Assembly (NCBI RefSeq): GCF_000315015.1
Contig: NZ_BAEP01000089.1
Location: 62,001 to 126,000 of the forward strand
Length of the DNA stretch: 64,000 bases
Source of the DNA: Paraglaciecola mesophila KMM 241
GTDB lineage: Bacteria > Pseudomonadota > Gammaproteobacteria > Enterobacterales > Alteromonadaceae
Direction: 5' to 3'
The position numbers were made by a program, and so were the translations under genes. Positions within the stretch are counted from its first letter, which is position 1, and each line of letters opens with the position of its first letter. Below, in pieces: positions 1 to 8,597 of this stretch. The notes beneath the pieces are model-generated. The model worked only from the letters and a program-made list of their open reading frames with translations, was not told the origin of the DNA and ran no database searches.

Positions 1-394
1 CAGGGCAGTAATCACCTATCTCAGAAGCAATATCTAGCTGTCTTCCTCGCAACCAAAAATGTTGAAAACCAGCCGCCCAGCATCCATGGTTGAATCGACC
101 AAAAGAATGAATATAAGATTGCGGCTTTTGGTACCAATCATCGAATTTTATACCCAACTTAAATGTCGCATTGGTGGCAGCCATAAACTCTGATTCTTTA
201 ATTTTCAGCAGGTCGTGAAACAAATGCAAAGTTGGTATGGTTGCCTCACCGACGCCCACTGTGGGAATAGCGTCTGACTCAACCAGGGTTACGTCTATAT
301 TTTTACCAAATAGCTTTCCAAGAGCTGCCGCTGACATCCAGCCGGCTGTGCCGCCACCAGCAATAACAATTTTTTTTATCGCGTCCTGTTGCAT
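1..394 (-). CDS. Flavin-dependent tryptophan halogenase family protein (N-terminal part, cut by window edge)
   Basis: The gene starts with ATG at 394 and runs off the left edge, so only about 131 N-terminal residues are visible. Near the start is an FAD-binding GGGTAGW loop (residues 13-19), followed by the GVGEATIP segment (47-54) typical of this family. Lys79, within NATFKLGIKF, falls at the position of the catalytic lysine that forms lysine chloramine in PrnA/RebH, so the visible part is compatible with an active enzyme. The WxWxIP motif would lie outside the window. Such enzymes use reduced flavin, oxygen and halide to halogenate indoles or other aromatics. The marine TonB-linked versions mostly have unknown substrates. 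It is the last visible gene of a SapC/cupin/halogenase run. Confidence 0.9.
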   Translation of the reverse strand, partial: MQQDAIKKIVIAGGGTAGWMSAAALGKLFGKNIDVTLVESDAIPTVGVGEATIPTLHLFHDLLKIKESEFMAATNATFKLGIKFDDWYQKPQSYIHSFGRFNHGCWAAGFQHFWLRGRQLDIASEIGDYCP

Positions 395-421
395 AATTTT
401 TCACTCGATTTGTTAACGTTA

Positions 422-1453
422 TTATCTTCTGAGTTTATTTTGTAGATCAGCGCGCAGTTTTCTAATGTTTGTCTCATCCATTGGGCTCGCCAGTATGCTT
501 TTAGATGTTTCTGGGATATGCGAAAAATCCTCTGGATGGTGCTTAAATACATAATGGTCAAACTGGTTTTTCCATGCATTTCGCTGCTGCTCAGGTAAGT
601 CACGAATACTCATCATGGCTAATAACAAGGCATTCATAGGTCTACCCATTTGTGCTGGCGTGTCGCGCCACCAATGAGTAATAAGCACATTAAACTCGCT
701 TAACCCTTGCACATGGTGCCACCACATACTGGGGAGGATAAGTGCGTCTCCTGTTTCTAATTCAGCCATTTGAGCCGCTCCTAACGCCAGTGCGAATTTC
801 GGATACTTCACCAAGTCGGGCTGATTAAAATCCACAGTGCTAATTGCTTGACCACCTGGGGCCTTATCCAACGGACCAACGTATAGATTTTCTAATTGCT
901 CAGGTGGAAACAAGGTAAAGCGACGTTTACCAACCGCGCAGCACGCTAGGTTTTGGGCAAAATCATAATGCGCGGCTATATGACTCGCATTACCCAACCA
1001 AATATTCACTAATGGGGCGTTAAGCTCGGGTAAGGTTTCTATTTGCTCGAGTAAACCAGGCAAACTTTGCTCAAGGCTGGTGGCGCTAACATACACGCAC
1101 TGCCCTGTTTTATTGTGAGCGTTGTGCAGAATATCTGTCAGTATTTGCGGCATGCGCTGTTGGCTTGACTCAAAGTTAAACCCTGTCATTGCAGTGTTAT
1201 AGAACACTCGACCTTGGGCGGAGCTCGGCAAATAATGAGTATGAAAAGAGGCACCTTTATCGAACTGTAAAAGGTGTTGTGCCGCTGCTTCATCAGAACG
1301 TTTAGCGGCATTTACCAATGGCCAGTGGTTGCAATAACCTTTCAGTACAATGGGTTGTTGGCTGTTGAGCAAAGCTTCAGGGATATTCTTAGGTGTGATC
1401 CCCTCAAGATGTTTAACCGTTTGAGTGATCTGCTTCGCGTTTGATAAAGGCAC
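422..1453 (-). CDS. Cupin-like (JmjC/cupin_8) domain protein
   Basis: A 343-residue protein with the fold of cupin_8/JmjC dioxygenase-like proteins, related to FIH-type hydroxylases. The candidate Fe(II) ligands are the HYD of AAHYDFAQN (mid-protein) and a distal His in MWWHHVQG, matching an HxD...H facial triad. The start is GTG at 1453, supported by GGAGA about nine bases upstream. The gene lies 15 bases after the SapC-family gene and 27 bases before the halogenase, so the three probably form one transcript. Proteins of this type recur beside tryptophan halogenases and TonB receptors in marine Proteobacteria. The substrate is unknown, and a hydroxylase role is inferred from the motif only. 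Confidence 0.82.
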   Translation of the reverse strand: MPLSNAKQITQTVKHLEGITPKNIPEALLNSQQPIVLKGYCNHWPLVNAAKRSDEAAAQHLLQFDKGASFHTHYLPSSAQGRVFYNTAMTGFNFESSQQRMPQILTDILHNAHNKTGQCVYVSATSLEQSLPGLLEQIETLPELNAPLVNIWLGNASHIAAHYDFAQNLACCAVGKRRFTLFPPEQLENLYVGPLDKAPGGQAISTVDFNQPDLVKYPKFALALGAAQMAELETGDALILPSMWWHHVQGLSEFNVLITHWWRDTPAQMGRPMNALLLAMMSIRDLPEQQRNAWKNQFDHYVFKHHPEDFSHIPETSKSILASPMDETNIRKLRADLQNKLRR

Positions 1454-1468
1454 GTCAGTGTTCTCCGA

Positions 1469-2203
1469 TTATTCCTCTTGTGCGACCCGCTTGTTTTTCA
1501 AGGCCACTAAATCATTGAAATGCACTTGCGAGGCTAAAATCAGATAAGCAGCTTGTAAATACCCTGCTTTATGTAACTGCACTATATTGTCTGAACTAAG
1601 GGTATTGAGTACGTCTTCATTAATGGTATAGAAACCCACTAATTTATGATTAGCACCGTTATCTAAGGTGATATCAAGTGTCATAGGCTCCAACAAATTT
1701 AGGCTTATCAGCGCATTTACGAAGTTGTCATTGCCTTGCAGGCCATGATGCAAGGTTTCAAGTATGGCGGCTATGTCTTCTAAGTATTGACTATTTCCAC
1801 CGTATTCTAAAAACAACTCGACACCCTGCGTTTTACTGACGCGTGGAGAATCAATATCCAAGGTAATCACACGTTGCTGCTCAGTCACGCCATCGGTAGT
1901 CACGTCTTGCCTACCAATGAAGAAAGGCATACGTTGAACAGACAAGGGGATGTAGTTTGCACACCATTTTGAGGATTCTAGAAATAAGTTTTCTTGCTGC
2001 TCGAAACCAAAAAGAGCGACAGGCGTGAACTGGGCACTGCTTTGGTCTTTGTGAAATACGATGGGGTAATGCGCTTGCACACTACGTATCTCGTCAACAA
2101 AGGTGGGCGAAAACCAAAGGTTGTCTCCGTATTTATCAGCGCGCTGAGTAATAAGACGCAGATCACTATGCTCAACACTGTTCAGTAATACATGGTTTGC
2201 CAT
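1469..2203 (-). CDS. SapC family protein
   Basis: A 244-residue protein resembling the SapC family (PF07277), named from a Campylobacter S-layer locus but of unknown molecular function. The N-terminal part has the family pattern of a short lead, then the YGDNLWF block, a YPIVF strand and, further on, the FIGRQD stretch. An upstream in-frame start at 2236 is possible, but ATG 2203 follows GGGACG and begins at the point where the family homology starts. No signal peptide is evident, so it is probably cytoplasmic. It is first in the SapC/cupin/halogenase run and sits just past the terminator of the TonB receptor gene. Confidence 0.8.
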   Translation of the reverse strand: MANHVLLNSVEHSDLRLITQRADKYGDNLWFSPTFVDEIRSVQAHYPIVFHKDQSSAQFTPVALFGFEQQENLFLESSKWCANYIPLSVQRMPFFIGRQDVTTDGVTEQQRVITLDIDSPRVSKTQGVELFLEYGGNSQYLEDIAAILETLHHGLQGNDNFVNALISLNLLEPMTLDITLDNGANHKLVGFYTINEDVLNTLSSDNIVQLHKAGYLQAAYLILASQVHFNDLVALKNKRVAQEE

Positions 2204-2284
2204 AAACGTCCCATTCGTTATTGTTATGCATATCACTATTCGCTCTTATCTATACTTAACTAGTACTCGTTAGAGGCACTGCAC

Positions 2285-2321
2285 AAAAACCACAGGACTT
2301 ATGTAAAGCATAAGCCTGTGG
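2285..2321 (-). terminator. Rho-independent terminator after the TonB receptor gene
   Basis: Read on the minus strand, a 14-base arm beginning CCACAGGCTTATG is followed by a short loop and its near-complete complement ending CCTGTGG, then TTTTT. It lies between the receptor stop (2355) and the SapC-family start (2203), so the receptor would be transcribed largely apart from the halogenase genes. Confidence 0.82.
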
Positions 2322-2354
2322 CTACCTTTTTATTTTTATAAACAGAGTGTGGAG

Positions 2355-5300
2355 TTAAAACGTATACCTCGCTCCTACGTTATAACGCGCTCCTGTTTGA
2401 GTTAACTTATAGATTAAACGGTTATCACGACCAAATTCATTGGTGTATTCGTCAGTAATGTTAATGCCTTCAACAAAAACGGTCAGTCCTTCAAGCTGCT
2501 TAACCTCATAACTGATGTTAAAGTCAATTTGATAATAAGCGTCGGTAAAAATAGGCGCGGTTAAATCACCGTTTACCCGGCGCTCATTTAAATACTCATC
2601 CCGCCAGTTGTAAGCTACTCGAGCCTGTAAACCATCTTTGTCGTAGAACAATACTAAGTTAGCTGTGTCACTTAAACCCACAAGTGCTTCGGTATCACTC
2701 AGTGAAGACTTATCGTATTCTAAACCTGAGTCCACCATGGTGTAGTTGGCAATACCCCCAAAACCAGACTCACCAAACAGATGTTGAACGTTAAACTCTA
2801 TCCCATCTATTGTGTGCTCAGTGTCGCCATTGACAGGTACGTTAATTCTGAAGTTAACCAGGTTATCTGTCGCTGGGTCGCCTAGTATTGTGCCGCCATC
2901 TAACTCCCCATTCTCATCGAAGTTAGGGGTAACATTCGGATCATCTGCGAAGTTTTCGAAGATGTAAGCTCGAAGCTCTTGGTTACTCGCACCTGCGCCC
3001 AATGCGGCGACAGCAGCATCAAACTTCTCTCCGTCCAGTGGGTTAGCAAGATTAAATATGGTTGAATCAACAGTGCCCGTGGTTATCCAATTAGTGACGT
3101 CTTTTCTGAAGTAGCCCAATGAAACGTAACTCCCTTCATCGTAATACCACTCGGCAGAAAGGTCATAATTCACAGATTCTAATGGACGCAAGCCTGGGTT
3201 ACCTGAATTTCCGGAATAGCCACTCAAGCTACCTGATGTATTGATAGTTGTGCCGCCCTGTAATTCGCCGTAGCCAGCTCGTGAGATAGTTTTCCCCACA
3301 GCTGCGCGTAAAATGACGTCATCCGTTACGGAAATATTAAAGTTGAAACTCGGTAAAAATTGAGAATAATCAGCCTCTTGGCTTAACGTCTCTACCTCAG
3401 TAACACCGGTGACAGCGGTTGACGTATCTTCTGACCATTCAACACGGCTATAGCCGGGAGCGGATGCGGTTGAGGTAACATCGGTTCTTTCGTAACGCAT
3501 GCCCAAGTGAGCATCGTATGGCATATCACCTAACTCACCTTCGTAGTGCAATTGCACGAATGCGGCGGTCGTTTCTTCTTCGGTGAAACGGTTAGTATCA
3601 GCGTCCCAGTCGGTTGAAGCACAAAAGTGTCCCTCTCCATTTGGCCCCGCAGATGCGCCCTCAGGTGCTAAACAATCACCCCATACGGTGTCTACATTTG
3701 CAACCGGGTCGGCAAATTCAGCAGCCCTCACTATCTCATCAAAATCAGCGAACCAAATGCGGTTGAATAAGTCATATTCGCTTTGGGTGGCTGTACCTCC
3801 GAAGTTACCTGCATCGGCGTCGAACTTGTCTAGAATAGTGTCTTCGGTCCAATTAACATCGGCAAAATCACCTTCAACCCCTACGCCGGCCCAGTCCGCT
3901 CTTTGTACTTGAGTATGCCGGTAGCGGTTATTAACGGTGTTGATTGATACACCAAAGTCGATACTGGCTTCATCGTTGTAGTGATATTTACCTGTAACTT
4001 GGGTCTGATCAATTTCAGAGGTGTAAAAATCGTTAGCAAACCAACTGCCCGACAAGCGCATGGTGTTAGGGTTAAAGTTCTCAATATTACCTGTGGCAAT
4101 ACCGGGTAAATCACCCGTTAAGTCTAAGCCTGTGCGTGTTCGAGTATAAGAAGGTAATTGTAAGTTGTTGCGCGTACCATGGCGCGGGTCCGACGCCTTC
4201 ATTTCGGCTTCAGAACTATGGTGATCTAGGGCAAACTGTAAATCGTCGTTGACCTGCCAGTCTAAATTTAGGCCAATAGAATCAATGCTCTCTTCGCGCC
4301 CCCAAGCACCTACGGTTAAAGAGGTATCTTGCAAATCAGCGTCACTGTTGATTTGGTATAGCTCTGAGTAGATTAATGGCACTGCATTGGGTTCACCGGC
4401 CCATACCGACTCGCTGCGATCCCCTGCATAGGTAAACCACACAGATGCATCAGTATGTTGCTCTTCTATATTGTTGCGGATTAAAGTGTAATCTAGGGTG
4501 GCGGTCAGGTTATCTGTTGGTCTAAATTGCAGAACCAGCTGTCCATTGGTTCGTTCGCGCTGGCGCTCTTCAAATACATATCTAGGTTGCTGTGGATTAG
4601 AATAAATACCTGATGTAGGGCGATTGATACCGCCCTCTTCACCAGCGGGAACACCTCCCCAGCCTGTATTCGTATAGTCACTTGCGCGATAACCTTGGTC
4701 TGCTAAAAACTGCTGCATGCCGCTTTCGCGTTCTTGATAACTACCAGATATTGAAATACCAAAGGTTTCATCAGCAAAGGTTTGCGAGTACAAACCGCTT
4801 ATTTCGGGCGTAACATCACCCTTATCTGTAGACTTATCGTCCACTAATTTAGCGCCAAACGTTGCTTTTGTGCCCGGAGATTGAAAGGGTCTATGCGTTG
4901 ATAAATTAATGGTTGCGCCTATACCACCTGAGGTAACGCTGGCATCAGCGGTTTTATAAACTTCAACGCCTGATACACTTTCGGAGGCTAAGTTTGCGAA
5001 GTCGAATGTTCTGCTGCCGGTTGTGGTCGGCAATTGGCGACCGTTTAGGGTAATTAAGTTATTGGCTGCGCCAAAGCCGCGTACAGTAACCTGCGAGCCC
5101 TCACCACTGGCGCGATCAATGGATACACCGGTAATACGCTGTAATGATTCAGCTAAGTTTGTATCGGGGAACTTCCCCATGTCTTCTGCAGATATAGCAT
5201 CCACTATGCCGCTTGAATCGCGCTTTATATCCATGGCGCGTAATAAACTGCCGCGAATCCCGCTGACTTGTATCACTTCTACATCTTCTGGTGCTGCTTG

Positions 5301-5402
5301 ATCTTGGGCCATGACAGGCATTGTTATTGTTGCTGCACTACTGAGGAGTAGTGAAATACTGCTAGTCAGTAGTGACTGCTTAAATCTTTTGCGTGTGTTC
5401 AT
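2355..5402 (-). CDS. TonB-dependent receptor, Caulobacter/Xanthomonas type
   Basis: A 1015-residue outer-membrane receptor. Residues 1-32 form a signal peptide ending near VMAQ, followed by a TonB-box-like EVIQVSG at about 42-48. The plug domain (about 55-175) carries the typical FPDTNLAESLQRITGV and VRGFG segments. The rest is a beta-barrel rich in aromatic and acidic loops, ending in a C-terminal Phe (ARYTF) as expected for Bam-dependent insertion. The long barrel matches the subfamily often tied to carbohydrate or complex organic ligands. It precedes the SapC/cupin/halogenase genes on the same strand, suggesting import of their substrate or a related nutrient. The ligand is not identifiable from sequence. 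Confidence 0.93.
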   Translation of the reverse strand: MNTRKRFKQSLLTSSISLLLSSAATITMPVMAQDQAAPEDVEVIQVSGIRGSLLRAMDIKRDSSGIVDAISAEDMGKFPDTNLAESLQRITGVSIDRASGEGSQVTVRGFGAANNLITLNGRQLPTTTGSRTFDFANLASESVSGVEVYKTADASVTSGGIGATINLSTHRPFQSPGTKATFGAKLVDDKSTDKGDVTPEISGLYSQTFADETFGISISGSYQERESGMQQFLADQGYRASDYTNTGWGGVPAGEEGGINRPTSGIYSNPQQPRYVFEERQRERTNGQLVLQFRPTDNLTATLDYTLIRNNIEEQHTDASVWFTYAGDRSESVWAGEPNAVPLIYSELYQINSDADLQDTSLTVGAWGREESIDSIGLNLDWQVNDDLQFALDHHSSEAEMKASDPRHGTRNNLQLPSYTRTRTGLDLTGDLPGIATGNIENFNPNTMRLSGSWFANDFYTSEIDQTQVTGKYHYNDEASIDFGVSINTVNNRYRHTQVQRADWAGVGVEGDFADVNWTEDTILDKFDADAGNFGGTATQSEYDLFNRIWFADFDEIVRAAEFADPVANVDTVWGDCLAPEGASAGPNGEGHFCASTDWDADTNRFTEEETTAAFVQLHYEGELGDMPYDAHLGMRYERTDVTSTASAPGYSRVEWSEDTSTAVTGVTEVETLSQEADYSQFLPSFNFNISVTDDVILRAAVGKTISRAGYGELQGGTTINTSGSLSGYSGNSGNPGLRPLESVNYDLSAEWYYDEGSYVSLGYFRKDVTNWITTGTVDSTIFNLANPLDGEKFDAAVAALGAGASNQELRAYIFENFADDPNVTPNFDENGELDGGTILGDPATDNLVNFRINVPVNGDTEHTIDGIEFNVQHLFGESGFGGIANYTMVDSGLEYDKSSLSDTEALVGLSDTANLVLFYDKDGLQARVAYNWRDEYLNERRVNGDLTAPIFTDAYYQIDFNISYEVKQLEGLTVFVEGINITDEYTNEFGRDNRLIYKLTQTGARYNVGARYTF

Positions 5403-5777
5403 AAATGTACCTTGTGATCCTGATTTATAATCATCAAATGAGGCGCGTTCCTTGGTGTTCCAGCTAGCGTTGAACTAACAGCAAGATGTAAACGCAGGAT
5501 TACGTTAAAGTCATGTTAACTATATGTCAATTGATGGTATTTAACTTACTGTTAACAAAAATTGTTATTAATTTATTTTTTTTCGTGAATTGTCTCTTTA
5601 CAACGCAATTGCGGAATATCGGTGCCAAATAAAACCCAAATTGATCAAATGTGAACAAGACAGCGATAAAAACTCCATTGATAAAACGCCGCAAGTGCCG
5701 CTATATTTGCGCTAATTTGTAAAATCGTTTATTTTTCTCTCAACCAGCGTTCTTCACCCAATTGGAATCTATTTTTA
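5403..5777. other. Divergent intergenic region, TonB receptor / HD-GYP
   Basis: This AT-rich 375-base stretch separates two divergent genes and should hold both promoters. A TATAAA-like element lies about 30 bases upstream of the receptor start on the minus strand. I found no clear operator palindrome and no credible coding sequence. Confidence 0.5.
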
Positions 5778-6944
5778 GTGTTGAAAACTATCCCTGTGAG
5801 CGATTTAGAAGTCGGCATGTATGTAGACTCAATTGCAGAGCAAAATGGCAATCTTAAAATCAAAAGCAGAGGAAGGGTGACGACAAACGCGGCGATCACC
5901 GCTATGAAGAAGCAGGGTATTGTTTCTATCGTCATTGATTTAAGTAAGCAACTGATAAAAGAAGAAGAGCCTTCTCCTGAAGTGGAGCCACCTCCAGAGC
6001 AGGATATTCCTTTTGTTGATGAAATAAGTAAGGCAGCAAAGCTTCACGAGAAAGGTAAAGTACTGCAGCGGCGAATGCTTCAGGCGGCGGATAAAGGTTT
6101 GCCGATTGACATTGCCATTCCAAAAGAGTTTACCTCTAATTTGGTGTCTTCTATTGATCGTAACCCAAATGCACTTTTGTGTATGACCAAAATTCGCGAA
6201 AAAGACAGTTACCTACTTGAGCACTCCCTGAACGTTGCTATCTTGCTAGCCAATTTTGCCAATTATTTGGAAATGCCAGAAGATGAGGTGCAAGAGCTCG
6301 CCCTATCGGGCTTCTTGCACGATATTGGAAAAATCAAAGTACCTGATGAGATCCTGCATAAACCGGGTCGTTTGACTGATCAGGAAATGGTGATAATGCG
6401 TGATCACGTTTATTACGGTATCCGAGTATTAGAAGACATGGGTATACCAGAGCGTATGATCGAAACCATCTCACAACACCATGAGCGACTCGACGGTTAT
6501 GGTTACCCAGATGGCGCCCGAGGAGATGAAATAACCAAATTTGGTCGTATGATAGCCATAGTGGATACCTATGATGCCATTACCGCAGATCGTTGCTATA
6601 AAGCGGGAATGCCCTCGCAAAAAGCACTAAAAATACTGCATGAGGAAACACCGTTAAAGTACGATCAACACTTAGTTGAGCAGTTTATAAAGTGTATTGG
6701 TGTGTATCCAGTGGGAAGTTTAGTGAAACTTTCAAGCGAGAAAATAGCTGTTGTGATTAAGCAAAATGAGAATAACCCCCTTAAACCGTTGGTGAAGGTT
6801 TTTTATTCAGTGCGCAGCGCTCACTATTTGCAACCAGTAGAGATTGACTTACTTCACTCTCAGTATCGCGTTGAAAAGGCGGTGCTGGCCAGTGAATTCA
6901 AATTAGATTTCAATCGTTATTTCAACGAATCGATCGCCATTTAG
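5778..6944 (+). CDS. HD-GYP domain cyclic-di-GMP phosphodiesterase with N-terminal DUF3391
   Basis: A 388-residue protein. Residues 1-60 match the DUF3391 lead domain (IPVSDLEVGMYV), and about 135-315 form an HD-GYP domain with H149, the HDIGK motif at 181-185, HHERLDGYGYPDG at 234-246 and IVDTYDAIT following. All key metal and GYP residues are present, so it should hydrolyse c-di-GMP. There is no transmembrane segment or receiver domain, so the protein is cytosolic. The start is GTG 5778 (TTG 5781 also possible), with GGAA about ten bases upstream. Residues 60-78 are a Glu/Pro-rich linker. It stands alone, divergent from the TonB receptor and ending four bases inside a small convergent gene. 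Confidence 0.92.
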   Translation: MLKTIPVSDLEVGMYVDSIAEQNGNLKIKSRGRVTTNAAITAMKKQGIVSIVIDLSKQLIKEEEPSPEVEPPPEQDIPFVDEISKAAKLHEKGKVLQRRMLQAADKGLPIDIAIPKEFTSNLVSSIDRNPNALLCMTKIREKDSYLLEHSLNVAILLANFANYLEMPEDEVQELALSGFLHDIGKIKVPDEILHKPGRLTDQEMVIMRDHVYYGIRVLEDMGIPERMIETISQHHERLDGYGYPDGARGDEITKFGRMIAIVDTYDAITADRCYKAGMPSQKALKILHEETPLKYDQHLVEQFIKCIGVYPVGSLVKLSSEKIAVVIKQNENNPLKPLVKVFYSVRSAHYLQPVEIDLLHSQYRVEKAVLASEFKLDFNRYFNESIAI

Positions 6945-7123
6945 CTACTGCGGGCGTCCTGCAGTATCACTTTGACCTGATCGGTGGTGACGTCTGAAGG
7001 GCATACGCCTTTACTCACAAGTACATCGCGAATTTGCTCTGCATCGTTAGCGGCTAATACATTGCTATTTCGTTGGATATAACGAGTAAGCTGCTGCTGT
7101 AATTTTCGTGTTAAACAAGACAT
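6941..7123 (-). CDS. Small hypothetical protein (60 residues)
   Basis: I do not recognise this protein. It is basic at the N-terminus (LTRKLQQQLTRY) and predicted helical, ending in DVTTDQVKVILQDA. It converges on the HD-GYP gene with a four-base overlap of the stop codons, an arrangement common for real genes. The ATG at 7123 has no clear ribosome binding site, which lowers confidence. It contains two Cys (C3 and C41) and no membrane segment. Confidence 0.5.
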   Translation of the reverse strand: MSCLTRKLQQQLTRYIQRNSNVLAANDAEQIRDVLVSKGVCPSDVTTDQVKVILQDARSS

Positions 7124-7589
7124 CTGCGCATTTAAACCAGTTAGTTATCTATCAGTTAAAATAGGTATGCCATGTTAGGGCATACTCAGTACTACATCTC
7201 TTTTCTATAAAAAGCATATAGCAAGCCACATAATTAAAAATGATAAAAATCAATGTGTTAATTTCTGAATTCGAGGTTTTTTACAGTTACTGTCAAATTT
7301 TTCGACACTTATATCCATGGTATTCGCCATGTTTTTGACCATTCTAAAATCGCCAAATAGTGATATTTAGAAGAAATAGTGGTTAACTCGAGTGGTCGGC
7401 ATACTAGGGCACTCGCCCTTATAATTAAACCCCAGTGCTAGTGGAAATGCTGCTTATATATGCAGTTAGGTTGTAAAGAACATGAAGCGCGATTGTCATG
7501 TGTTCGAAAGCTTCCGTGTTTCACATGAAAATCAGGCAAGGGTAACTATTTAAAAAACACGAAAATGAGTAACACAAGTATTTTTCAAA
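7124..7589. other. Non-coding stretch
   Basis: About 466 AT-rich bases between a small gene and the 3' end of the LysR remnant. I see only short hairpins, for example CGAGTG...CACTCG around 7390-7416, and no convincing gene. It may be decayed sequence linked to the neighbouring pseudogene. Confidence 0.4.
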
Positions 7590-8540
7590 TTATTGCGGCG
7601 ACACTAACCTTTGTATTTCAGATTTACGCTCGGCCAACAAGTTCACGAAGCTAGACACGGTTGGGTTCATAGGAGAGTGTTTATATTGAGCGACGAAAGG
7701 AATGGGTACGCTGATTTCATTGATCTTCACGAAAGCACAAACTATTGCTAACCAATCATTTAAAGCAATACTGTGCCACGCCTATACCGAGCCATGAACC
7801 CACTTCAACCATCAAGGTTTGCATTGAGCGTGGCTGGCTAGAGATTACAGGCGTCACGCCGGCGGCTTTAAATGCATTCAATGTTTGCTCGTATAAACCA
7901 ACTGCTTCTTCACGCTTAAATACAATAAACGGGCTATCACGCAGCACGATTAGCGCAATGCTAGGCACCTTAGTGAGGTGATGGTCTTGGGGTAAAACTA
8001 ACACAAACTCGTCGTTGTAAATCAGCTCGGTTTTGAGTTCCATAGGTTGAGCAGCGTCAGAGATAGGGCTAGTCAAAGCAATATCAATGTCGTTGTTCTT
8101 AAATGCTTGCTGCTGACCATGAACGGTTAAATCAAGCAATGTGACCTGCACATTGGGGTGCGAGACACTGTGCTGCCTGACTAAGTCAGGTAAGAAATTC
8201 GAACACGCTGAGCTGATATAACCAATGCTAAGCTGCCCTGCTTCACCTTTGGCCACTCTACGTACTTTTTCGGTGGCGCTTTTTTGCAGCGCTATCATGC
8301 GGTTACTTTCAATGAGCAATGCTTCCCCAGCAGAGGTGAGTTTAACCTCTCGGGTGTTACGCCAGAAAAGCTTTACCCCTAGTTCGTTTTCTAAGTCTGA
8401 TATTTGCCGACTCACTGCCGGTTGAACCGTGTGAAGTGCTTGGGTAGCACCAGCAAAACTGCGGTGCGAAAAATAAGTCGGCGTAATTGCGCTAGAGCTA
8501 CCGCCTGAAATCAAGCGCTGTTTCAGCTTAAATAAAAAAA
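7590..8540 (-). pseudogene. LysR-family transcriptional regulator, frameshifted at both ends
   Basis: The central reading frame (7756 to about 8485) encodes a clear LysR protein: the helix-turn-helix end SFAGATQALHTVQPAVSRQI, then an effector domain with GQLSIGYISS and FVLVLPQDHHL. The beginning of the DNA-binding helix is missing in this frame; instead AQLRRL appears one frame away, directly before a T5 run near 8490. At the 3' end the frame stops at 7756 after GIGVAQYCFK. One frame over, the sequence continues with about 55 residues that read as a normal LysR C-terminus (ISVPIPFVAQYKHSPMNPT...) and stop at 7590. The TTG at 8547 that would open the central frame lies inside the yicC terminator. 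Two independent frame breaks argue for a dead gene, although assembly errors are possible. Confidence 0.72.
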
Positions 8541-8573
8541 GCCCCAATGTTTCATTAACACAGGGACTTTTTT
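8534..8573 (-). terminator. Rho-independent terminator after yicC
   Basis: On the minus strand AAAAAAGTCCC pairs with GGGGCTTTTTT across a loop that contains a further short stem, with runs of A and T on either side. It sits about 25 bases past the yicC stop and could work in both directions. Confidence 0.75.
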
Positions 8574-8597
8574 ATGAATAAATTTGTTGGTATATCG

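Noticed and set aside
8540-8547. TTG at 8547 as the real start of the LysR gene
   Set aside because: It lies within the yicC terminator and would give an N-terminus unlike any LysR protein; a frameshifted remnant is a better explanation.
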